Shown: piece by piece, positions 55,165 to 64,000 of the stretch | Numbering within the stretch: the stretch's first letter is position 1 | How the letters are laid out: every line of letters begins with the position of its first letter | Assembly: GCA_014526335.1 (NCBI GenBank) | Contig: JACTAT010000010.1 | Span: 8,224,876-8,288,875 of the forward strand | Source: Chrysaora quinquecirrha | Taxonomy: Eukaryota > Cnidaria > Scyphozoa > Semaeostomeae > Pelagiidae | Direction of reading: 5' to 3' | DNA: 64,000 nt | Notes under the pieces: model-generated | What the model was told of the DNA's origin: nothing | The model's input: only the letters and a program-made list of their open reading frames with translations | Databases searched by the model: none | Program-made: the position numbers and the translations under genes

Positions 55165-56683
55165 GTTTGTTATTTCTGAGAATAGCAGTGACGTTTTTGG
55201 TATTATTGTGCAATAATGTGACCTTTTGTCCCTTGAGTTTTGATTTTTGGGAAATTTTTCTATTGGCGGTGTTGCTGTTTACGAAAAATTTTAAACTCTA
55301 AATATTTTTTAATTATTTAGCTAACGAAAAAGCATTCTTTAGATCTTTTCTAAATGTTAAGATTACTTTCAGCCAAACTTAGCTACGGATTCGACAGTTG
55401 TCAATTAAAAGGATCGTTGTGGGCATAATTTGCCCCTCCTGAAATTGAGAATATTCTAAACATATTAGGTTAGACAAAGTTTAAACACGTTATTATTCAC
55501 TGACTATAATCTTTTTCGAGAGAAAACAGAGAGGCGAGGTGGCTTAGTGGTGTTAAGTTTTTCTTCGGCTGACAGCCCACGGACTATTGTATCATGTAAT
55601 TGTCGCAGTGCCATAATACATAAACATTCTTAATAGCTGTTCCTGCTAAAGGTGAGTTCTTTCAAAATGTTCCAAAGCAGTTCGCTGAAGCAACGACGTT
55701 AAGCCCGGGCTTGTTGTTTGTAATTAGGAAGCCTGTTTTTAATGTTTGTCTATATAATCTTGCCAAGATAAGGTGTTAACCCCGTCAATTTCTTGACGGT
55801 TAAATGATATCCCTTAAGCAGGAGAATGGAACACTTAAGTGCATTGTATTTGTAATTGACGAAATGGAAATGGAGTGTAGAAAAGGAAACAAATTTCAGA
55901 AGTCGAACTGTTTGCATTCCCCTTGAACCTTAGCTACTACTTTCTAACGAAAAAATCTCGTTAACTCGAGCTCCGTAGCTTTAACCCCCTCTGGTTATCT
56001 CCAACACTTTTTTCTTGCTGAAGGGAAATGACAACAATTTCTGAATTTACTCATCTATAATTGTAGAATAAGTTAAAAGAAAAGTCAAGCAAACAGAAAT
56101 CCTAATTTTTTCAGGCAAAAATTTTTGTATCTAGCAACAGTTTTGTTTAGAATCATAAAGATAAAATGACTTTACAAACTCGCTATAACTCGAACAAAAG
56201 CTTTAGTGTCATGTTTTGGTTTATGTAACGTTTCAGTGTAATGTTTATGTTCCACTGAAATTCGAATTATCGGGAGACCCAATAACTCGAACGTTCATTA
56301 ACTTGGATCGCTGTCATTGGTCCATTTGAGTTTCCAGTTATCGAGAGTATACTGTATAAACTACAATCGCTATTCTCTTGTCAGAGACATGATTTATTCA
56401 AGACTTTTCTGTAATACCCCCAACGGCGTTTGTTTTTCATACTTCTTTATTCAATGCAGCTTTTTGATCAAACGAGTAATGGCCACTAGTATACATTGTC
56501 TTACTTCATTCGATATTCAACCAACCACCATGCTGTGGTTTGACAGCAGAGACCTGATTCCCGTACCAATCAGGCTGTAATGAGCCACTTCAACACGAAA
56601 TCCTGGTAAAAGACATCGAAAATATTAAAATTGCTTACCCTAAGCCACGCAATGCATGTCAACTAGCATCATACTGCTAAAGG
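55165..56683. other. Mostly unannotated; pogo/Tigger-like end at ~56335-56352
   Basis: ttatcgagagtatactgta resembles the end of pogo/Tigger-like DNA elements (CAGTATACTCTCGATAA inverted), with further cgataactcgaa-type sequences upstream (56255-56310). A tRNA A-box-like tggcttagtgg lies at 55548, but no B box was found. No genes. Confidence 0.35.
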
Positions 56684-57000
56684 ATGAAATTGAAGATAGA
56701 AAAATACAGTGTGAGAGGTTGTAATGTTTTAACGCAAAATCTTAAAAAAGACATTGAAAATTATAAAATTGACATTATCGGCGTCAGCGAGACCTACATA
56801 AATATATGTTCACGTTGGCAGTATAGGATCAGTCATATCATGGAGTAGGATTAATCATTCGAAGAGAGATCCAACATTTTAAAAGATCATTGTCCGTATC
56901 TTCCTTGGCAGTAAACTGGCCAAAGACCATCTCAAACGAAAGACTCTGTGCCATCACCAAAGTTGGGAAGTGAATTGATACCATCAAACAACAGAAGGCC
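56684..57000 (+). pseudogene. RTE-type LINE endonuclease fragment
   Basis: Frames show YSVRGCNVLTQNLKKDIENY, KIDIIGVSETYI, then after a frameshift HGVGLIIRREIQHFKRSL. These match the N-terminal apurinic endonuclease of RTE-like LINEs (NVRTLN...DIIGLSE, HGVGLLI). Stops follow. Possibly related to the RTE 3' end at 21.7-22.3 kb. Confidence 0.65.
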
Positions 57001-57018
57001 AAATCGCATATATATCAT

Positions 57019-57318
57019 GAATGTTGTAACCTTATTTGTGTTATTTTTCTGCCTAAAATACTTTTCTCATTCTAGATATTTGGTTGTTGATGTTGCTCAG
57101 AAAAGCCACATTATGTTAGCTTTATAGGTATATAATAAATATAATAAATAATAATAGGTATATAATAAATAGTACCATTATTATTTATTTTATCCATATA
57201 AAGCTATCATAATGTGACGTTTTCCGAACAACAACAACAACCAAATATCTTCATTGAAAGTTGGACGTTTTAGGCGGAAAACATTCACAAAACACAATTA
57301 AGGTTACATCATACCTGA
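57019..57318. mobile_element. Foldback/MITE with ~100-bp inverted arms
   Basis: The left arm (about 57019-57128; gtaacctta..tgtgtt, gcctaaaa, agatatttggttgttg, cacattatg.tagctttata) is inverted at 57195-57318. The loop is AT-rich with a repeated aggtatataataaata. No ORF. Confidence 0.82.
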
Positions 57319-58476
57319 TCGCGATTGGGCCTCCTGCGATCAATTGTCTCCGTCTCAACTGGCTTGGCCACCTGATACACAAGCTAGGATTTCTCTCGAA
57401 GAAAGCATAAATCCTGTCAAGAAAAAAAGGTTGTTCATCCACCACTTACCTAGCTGGACATTATGAGCAGGGATTTTCTTAAAAAAACTGGCTCAAAGGC
57501 TAAACTCAAATTTTATTGCAAATTTTGACTAAATCGACCATGCAGATGTCAAACCCAAGATGGACAAGAAAAAAAATCGACCGGAAGATGATTTTTTGCT
57601 TACGGTGCTATTATACCTTCAAAAGCCAAAAATTGCCAAATTCTTAAAATTTCGGAATATTCTTTTTTGAATAATAAATACCTTGATGTATATAGTTCAG
57701 CTTAGTAATACCGAAACTAGCCATTCGGGCTTTATTTATCCCAAAAATGCACTTATTTTGGAAGCTGTTCCCAAAAATATACCTTAGCAACACCTTAGCA
57801 ACGCCTTAGCGACCGAAAACAGCTGTTCGATTTCGCAGATCTCCTCCTCCAAAAGGCCATTTCCCCCTTCAGTCACATCTGCTCTTTTGTTTCCTTAACT
57901 ACCAGCAACAACAACAAGAGCCACTCTGTAGTGAAAAATCTGTTGGAGTCAAACTCGGAGTTGCGAAAAACTTCATGCTCGCAAAATTCAACATATTGAG
58001 TCTAAAATAGTGGCACGTCCAGCTAATGGAAGGAAATAACTTTTAAGGGAAATCAGCATATCTTGCACTGTTTTGCCGTTATAAGCATTTGTTTGGCTGA
58101 AAATTGAGTTGGATTGTTTTCAGAAAACTTTTCGAAGAGAAACTTTGTGACGTAGCACAGTTTCTCGTTGATTCGTTTGGGATTTGTTTCTTCGCGAAAA
58201 TAAAAAAATGGCAGAAAGAAGGCGAAAGTGAGCAGGTAAAAAAGATAAAACCATGGATAAAACATTTTTAAAATTATGTGACAATAGAACATTTTCAAGA
58301 TTCAATAAGACATGTAAATAGCTAAATATAATAGTCATCACCCAAAAAAGGCAATATTATGGTCATTATTTTGCATATTTTTTGCCAATCCACTTTTGGG
58401 TGAAATTGAAAATTAATTTACTGGTTTTTCTGCACGATTATAAATAAATGTGTTAAATAGTAGTTGGTCATGAGTT
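57319..58476. other. Unannotated stretch
   Basis: No supported gene or element. Confidence 0.45.
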
Positions 58477-58640
58477 TCATATTTCATATTTCATATTTCA
58501 AATATTTAAGGACGGACACCCTTTCAATCAAGATTGACTGGTTTTCAAGGGGCCCTCCATTTAATTACAAAGAATACAATTCAAAATTACAATACTGTGA
58601 TTAGCATTCTAAATAAAAAAAGAAAGAAAAAGAATAAACG
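58477..58640 (-). mobile_element. CR1/L2-like LINE 3' end fragment with heptamer tail
   Basis: gacaccctttcaatcaagattgactggttttcaaggggccctcc resembles the 3' UTR of the LINE at 32.0 kb (ggtatcacattcaacacaaaggtgctgatttacaagtggccctcc). It ends in an (atatttc)n tail at 58477-58505. Only the 3' UTR is retained. Confidence 0.65.
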
Positions 58641-60640
58641 AAATATTTCAGCCATCAAAAGAAGTACCAATGAGTTCAATGTTCGTAGAACCAAAACAAA
58701 TTTTTAATTGCCATCGTATGGTTATGAGGATTCAAGGGAATGGTCGTTGGATCTAAGATAATTGAACTGGCAGTCTGTGATGCTATTTCAGAGCTTAATA
58801 TTGCTGCTGATGCTTGTGGTCCAGCCATATTTGAATTTTCACGTCTATAGGTGTTGTACATTTTGAGAAATCTTTCTTAACGCGCATCCACTTTTTCACA
58901 ATGAAAACGCTATTGTTTTGTTAACCATAGTAAAAATTTTCAATATTTACCCTTGACCCCCAATCAATCACTATGATGTAAATAGTGGCAGAGTTAGATC
59001 CCTTCATAGCGCAGAGAAAAAAGTTTTTACCCCTGAATGTATAATAGCACCTTACGTCATAAATAGTCAAAAATGTACTTTCAACCGCTTTAAAACTCTT
59101 CCAGGACATCTTATGAAAAACTAACTTCATATATGAACTCTACCTACACATGCGGAGCTTTCGAATGATATGTCAATTTTTTATGTTGCCAAATTAAAAA
59201 TTTTTAGATATGATGTCATCGTGGTCTTAAAAACAGGCAGAACAACACGGAACGATAAGTTATTGTTGGGGAGACGTGATCATTGCTCTTTTGTTTTAGA
59301 AAAAAGATAAAATTGTTTGTCTTCAACGAATCAACGTTGAGGGGCTAATTTTCCGTGCGCACTGACACATGCTTTTCCGCCGACCACTTGCCTTCTCGCT
59401 GACAATTTACCGTTGTGTTTTCTGTAAGTTCGTCTCTGTGTCTATCTGTCATTACAGGATGCAAGGGATATTAACATGTAATCGACAGAAACCTGTACGC
59501 GTAGCAATTTTGGAGTTATTTTTTACCTATAGACAGAAAGTAAGAACTTACTGTGGCAAAAAGGAAATTGTACGCGAGAGGAATAGGCCATAGCAGATTA
59601 GCAGTTTTTCAACACTATAGCAATTTATTTATGGCCTACGTCTATCTATGGAGATCTCTAGACCGTATATCCTAGTAGTCTTGTCGTTCAATTCCTTATA
59701 GATATCTTGAAGGAAGATCGGGGTTCATGGCCATAATGTTTAGATTTTAAAAGCACAGTGCTCATTATTACCCTAGAAAACTCATTAATATGAAAGAAAC
59801 TTTATCAATCTTTTACTTGTCAAGAACAACACTGGAAAGGTAGTCTACAACCCACAACTATTATCTCAGTCAAATGAAGGTCAATCCCAGCAAACCAACT
59901 AACTGTTTTTCAAGGTGTAGAGAGCAATGACCCGCTTACTTGAATGAAAAAATCTTTGCCTGTATGATCTATTATCAATTTCTGTAACATTCAGAAATTT
60001 AATAAAATCAAGGGGTACACATTCTTCAGTATAATATTATATCTATAGTTGATATGGTGTTGGGTAGACTTCTGATGAAGAAGAACACCCTCAATCTAGA
60101 AAAGTGCAATAGTTTGTTGTTGACATCTGAGTTGAACAGAATTTTGCAAACTACTTCATCCAGTGGAGAGAATGATTTCAATGAGATCTTGTTAAGGGCT
60201 TCTGGTCCAATAGAAAACCATACCTAAAAGAACCCACTTTTTACTGCTGAGTGTCTTGCTGGCAGTTTTTGCATATAGCCAACCAATCCAACATAAAAAG
60301 AATTGCAAGTTTTTTTACCTTTTTCTGACTGGCTCAATGTTTAGCATTACATTGTATAGATCACAAGCTTGTTGATTGCAACAAGGTCAATAACAATGTC
60401 ACAGAAAGATTTATCAAATGCAATTTCTTTCGCTTTTTCAGTCTTAAATCAATGTTAAAGTACTGTTCTAAATTAGTCAGGTTTCGTGTTCTCTTACTTT
60501 AAAGACAGGAGAATAGTAAACATGTAGGGCAATTTAGGCTAGTCAAATGTACGGAGTGAAAACACACTACAGAGTATACCATCAACAAGCACTGGACTGA
60601 ATTTGAGACACTGCTGCATCCTTTTACAGTTTAAAAAGCC
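58641..60640. other. Unannotated AT-rich stretch
   Basis: No ORF or repeat I can support. Confidence 0.45.
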
Positions 60641-60691
60641 GTACTTATTTAAACGCGGAACCACCCAAAACCACCCAAAACCAGCCAAAAC

Positions 60692-60875
60692 ATCCTAGCG
60701 CACGCGGCTCATACTACCAATAACATCATTAGATCGCGCTATAGTGCGACAAGTTTTTCCAACCTCGTTTTCAAGAGTTCCAGATCCTAGCGCACGCTGC
60801 TCATACTATCAATGACGTCATCAGATCGCGCTATAGTACGACGAGTTTCTCCAACCTCAAGAGTTCCTTAGCCGC
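60692..60875. repeat. 92-bp tandem duplication with palindromic core and CRE
   Basis: Copies start at 60692 and 60784 (atcctagcgcacgc.gctcatact). Each contains the near-palindrome tcgcgctatagtgcga. The second copy has a perfect CRE-like TGACGTCA (60813-60820). Confidence 0.85.
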
Positions 60876-60902
60876 TAGCCTCGTTTCCGATTTAACAATC
60901 TA

Positions 60903-61211
60903 GAAGTTTCCAGAACTTTCCAGATGACGTCCCTAGGAATCCTCTTATCTGATTGGTTAGAACTTTCCAGAACTTTCGAGAACTTTCCAGAATCTGATTG
61001 ATTAATTATGATGGCGTAATAATAATTCGAACGCGACGTTCGAATCGTTTAAGAAATAACATAATGATCCTGCAATCTGATTGACTAGAAGTTTCCAGAA
61101 AGTTCCGCAAGATTCCAGAAAGTTCCACAAGATTCTAGAAACGAGAAATCCGGCAATCTGATTGGCTAGAACTTTCCAGAAGTTTCCAGAAAGTTCTACA
61201 AGATTCTAGAA
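60903..61211. promoter_or_regulatory. Phased heat-shock-element arrays with CCAAT boxes
   Basis: Alternating GAA and TTC triplets spaced exactly 5 bp apart: 60903-60920 (4 units), 60960-60992 (7 perfect units), 61088-61140 (11 positions, 9 perfect and 2 CAA), 61169-61211 (9 positions, 8 perfect). Functional HSEs usually need three. Inverted CCAAT boxes (ctgattgg) lie just before the second and fourth arrays, and a degenerate ctgattga lies before the third. The target gene is not evident. Confidence 0.85.
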
Positions 61212-61322
61212 ACGAGAAATCTTACAATCTGATTGGTTTATACTCAAAACCGGTTTAAACCGGTTTGTTATGGATTTCATCATGATGGCGTAATAATTCG
61301 AACGTCACCTTCGAATCCATGG
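61020..61322. repeat. Duplicated atgatggcgtaataat / TTCGAACG module and 20-bp palindrome
   Basis: atgatggcgtaataat followed by ttcgaacg...ttcgaatc occurs near 61009-61050 and again near 61280-61320. The first carries the palindrome TTCGAACG-cga-CGTTCGAA. AAACCGGTTTAAACCGGTTT at 61247-61266 is a perfect 20-bp palindrome between the last HSE array and the second module. Confidence 0.8.
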
Positions 61323-61559
61323 CTTATGATAGCCTTATATTGTTTATACGCAAAAGTATTATCTAAACATTACAATATATTACCTATATACTCTATAGAT
61401 AATAGCAATTTATTTATAGCATCGTTTTCAAAGAATGTTCACACAGAAACAAGATTATATTTCTAACAGACAACTAATAAAGAATAATTTCTAAACATTT
61501 TTTAAGTATAGCTATTTCTAGTTATTTCCATAGTATGGGAATAATCGAGTACTAGCATA

Positions 61560-62022
61560 TTCAACTTCTTTCACACCAGCATCCTCAGAATTACTAGCTT
61601 CCTCTTCTTCATCATTCTTTGCGTGACGTATGATGAGATATTTTCTTTTTCAATAGCATAATCTAAGGCCTCTTGCATATCCATACCATCTTCCTTCTGT
61701 GCTTTTCGCATCGTTGCTATGACTGCAGTCACAACAGCATCATTTTCAAAACTTCTATTATATAAAATTTACGCCTGAAGACTTGCAGTATGTTTTCATC
61801 GTCATCCACTTCCTTACGCATTGAAGGCCATACATTCCCTAAAGGAAGATCCTCCTCAGTGTTGACAGTTTCATCATCATCATGGTCACTTTCAGCTTCT
61901 ATCTCATCATCATCTGAGTCAGACTCTTCACTACTCTCCTCATGCATCTCTTCTTCATGTCGCTTAACATTACTTTTAAACTTGGAAGAGAATTCACAAT
62001 GATCACATTTATACTGATTCAT
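61560..62022 (-). pseudogene. Small C2H2 zinc-finger, acidic protein
   Basis: The ATG at 62022 opens a frame with one C2H2 finger, YKCDHCEFSSKFKSNVKRHE..MH (C-X2-C-X12-H-X4-H, residues 4-27), then an acidic Ser/Asp/Glu stretch and LGNVWPSMRKEVDDDENILQ. A frameshift near 61760 moves the continuation (FENDAVVTAVIATMRKAQ, MDMQEALDYAIEKE) to another frame, which may be a lesion or an unseen splice. A TATAAA (62094-62099) lies about 75 bp upstream of the ATG. Family unknown; possibly element-encoded. It lies between the HSE arrays and the satellite. Confidence 0.5.
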
Positions 62023-62093
62023 GATTAGCGGTTTACTTATAATTGTCGACTACCACTTAAACACCTGAGTCCTAGAGCATAAACTCGCTTGAA

Positions 62094-62099
62094 TTTATA
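62094..62099 (-). promoter_or_regulatory. TATA box candidate for the zinc-finger ORF
   Basis: TATAAA on the minus strand, 72 bp before the ATG. Confidence 0.4.
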
Positions 62100-62164
62100 G
62101 ACTGATTCCTCCATTCAATATGATGTGGGAAAGGAATTCCACACTTGCGCAGGAGGGATGTTTC

Positions 62165-64000
62165 CAATCAGACCATACCTAATCCATTGTTAATCCTTAC
62201 TGAACCTCACTAATCATACCTAATCCATAGTTAATCATTACCTGATCCTAACCTAATCCTTACTGATTCTCACTAATCATTACCTGATCCTCAATAATCC
62301 TCACTGATCCTTACTGATCCTTACCGATCCTTAACTAATCATTCCTGATCCTCGCCCTGACCCTCATTAATCATTACTGATCCTTAGCTAATCCTTACTG
62401 ATCCTTAGCTGATCCTTACTGAACCTCACTAATCCTTACCGATCCTCACTAATCATTACTGATCCTCACTAATCATTAGCTAATCCTCACTGATCCCTAG
62501 CTAATCATTACTGATCCTCACTAATCATTAGCTAATCCTCACTGATCCCTAGCTAATCATTACCTGATCCTTACTGATCCTTACTGATCCTTACTGATCC
62601 TTACTGATCATTACTGATCCTCGCTAAATCCTTAGCTAATCCTTACTGATCCTAACCTAATCCTTACCTGATCCTCACTAATAATTACTAATCCTTAACT
62701 AATCCTTACTGATCATTACTGATCCTTAGCTAATCATTACTGATCCTCACTGATATCTGATTACTGATCCTTGATCCTACTGATTACCTGATCCTCACTA
62801 ATCATTACTGATCCTTAGCTAATCCTTACTGATCATTACTGATCCTTGCTGATCATTACTGATCCTTACTGATCCTTAGCTGATCATTAGCTAATCCTTA
62901 CTGATCCTCACCTAATCATAACTGATCCTTAACTAATCATTACTGATCCTCATTAATCATTACCTGATCCTCGCTGATCATTACTGATCCTTAACTAATG
63001 ATTACCTGATCCTGACTAATCCTTAGCTAATCCTTACTGTTCCTCACCTAATCATTACTGATCCTCACTAATCATTACCTGATCCTAACCTAATCCTTAC
63101 TGATCCTGACTAATCCTTAGCTAATCCTTACTGATCCTAACCTAATCCTTACCTGATCCTCACTAATAATTACTAATCCTTAACTAATCATTACTGATCA
63201 TTGCTGATCCTTAGCTAATCATTACTGATCCTCACTAATCATTACTGATCCTTAACTAATGATTACCTGATCCTCACCTAATCATTACTGATCCTCACTA
63301 ATCATTACCTGATCCTAACCTAATCCTTACTGATCCTCACTGATCCTTAGCTAATCCTAACTGATCCTCACCTAATCATTACTGATCCTTAACTAATCAT
63401 TACCTGATCCTCACTGATCCTTAGCTAATCCTTACTGATCCTCACCTAATCATTACCGATCCCTACCTAATCATTACTGATCCCTAGCTAATCATTACTG
63501 ATCCTAACCTAATCCTCACTGATCCTTACTGATCCTTACCGTTCCTTAACTAATCATTCCTGATCCTCGCCCTGATCCTCACTAATCATTACTGATCCTC
63601 ACTAATCATTACTGATCCTTAACTAATCCTTACAGATCCTGAGCTGATCCTTACTAATCCTCACTAATCATTAGCAAATCCTTGCTGATCCTTAGCTAAT
63701 CCTTACTGATCCTTAGCTGATCCTTACGAATCCTTAGCTAATCCTTACTGATCCTCACTAATCCTTATGATCCTTAGCTAATCCTTACTGATCATTACTG
63801 ATCCTTACTGATCCTTAGCTGATCCTTACTGATCCTTAGCTGATCCATACTGATCCTCACTAATCATTACCTGATCCTAACCTGATCCTTACTGATCCTC
63901 ACTGATCCTTAGCTAATCCTAACTGATCCTCACCTAATCATTACTGATCCTTAACTAATCATTACCTGATCCTCACCTAATCATTACTGATCCTCACTAA
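62165..64000. repeat. 10-11 bp degenerate satellite, runs off right edge
   Basis: Over 1.8 kb built from variants of t(g/a)atc(c/a)tta(c/gc) such as tgatccttac, taatcattac and tgatcctcac, with occasional 11-12 bp units (agc, acc). No ORF. It begins soon after the promoter region of the zinc-finger ORF. Confidence 0.95.

Noticed and set aside
55531..55620. tRNA gene or tRNA-derived SINE (A-box tggcttagtgg).
   Set aside because: No B box and no cloverleaf could be found downstream.
56317..56580. 87-residue plus-strand frame as a gene.
   Set aside because: No family resemblance; it overlaps a pogo/Tigger-like element end.
62165..64000. Telomere-like repeat (CCTAA-like words).
   Set aside because: The words are ccttac, taatcc and gatcc with a 10-11 bp period; no TTAGGG/CCCTAA runs occur.
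1..64000. CRISPR arrays, operons, rRNA genes.
   Set aside because: No regularly spaced repeats with unique spacers and no rRNA-like sequence; introns and TEs show this is an animal nuclear genome.

Overview
This window looks like nuclear DNA of an invertebrate animal. It is AT-rich, has spliced genes with GT/AG introns, and is dominated by transposable elements (TEs) of metazoan type: Copia, Gypsy, DIRS/Ngaro-like tyrosine-recombinase elements, Penelope-like elements (PLE), CR1/L2- and RTE-type LINEs, mariner and several MITEs. The element set and one uncharacterised protein family (12.8-15.5 kb) fit a cnidarian or another marine invertebrate best. That placement is an inference; no taxonomic marker is present.

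The most important host feature is MED4 (Mediator subunit 4) on the + strand. Five short exons at 20462-20516, 28497-28612, 29599-29656, 46121-46207 and 53828-54025 join in phase and match animal MED4 in order. A possible sixth lies at 55121-55164. The coding pieces total about 0.5 kb but cover 33.5 kb, and most of the TEs from 20.5 to 53.8 kb sit inside MED4 introns. The first exon was not found.

Layout: 0-3.8 kb, a decayed Copia element (- strand) with a candidate 5' LTR and copia-type primer site. 3.8-5.1 kb, LINE and PLE scraps. 5.2-9.9 kb, a near-complete DIRS/Ngaro-like element (gag, RT-RNase H, tyrosine recombinase). 12.4-15.5 kb, a RecQ-like helicase scrap and a damaged gene of an uncharacterised family. 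15.8-20.3 kb, a GIY-YIG PLE split by a fragment carrying a DDE transposase and a Ulp1-like protease. 20.5-29.7 kb, MED4 introns with an RTE 3' end, a MITE and a second DIRS relic. 30.1-41.3 kb, a full-length but defective Gypsy with two LTRs, which itself holds an L2/CR1-like LINE (32.0-36.35 kb) and a 499-bp foldback element flanked by a 9-bp target duplication. 41.3-45.6 kb, PLE and LINE fragments and an internally deleted mariner. 48.1-53.4 kb, a LINE whose ORF1 carries a 2A-like peptide and an SGNH hydrolase domain. 54.2-58.6 kb, foldback elements and retroelement scraps.

The right end is different. At 60.65-61.33 kb there are phased heat-shock-element arrays (4, 7, 11 and 9 consecutive units), with CCAAT boxes, a CRE-like site and long palindromes. 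Next comes a short C2H2 zinc-finger/acidic ORF on the - strand (61.6-62.0 kb), then a 10-11 bp degenerate satellite that runs out of the window. I regard the HSE-rich module as the best candidate for something undescribed.
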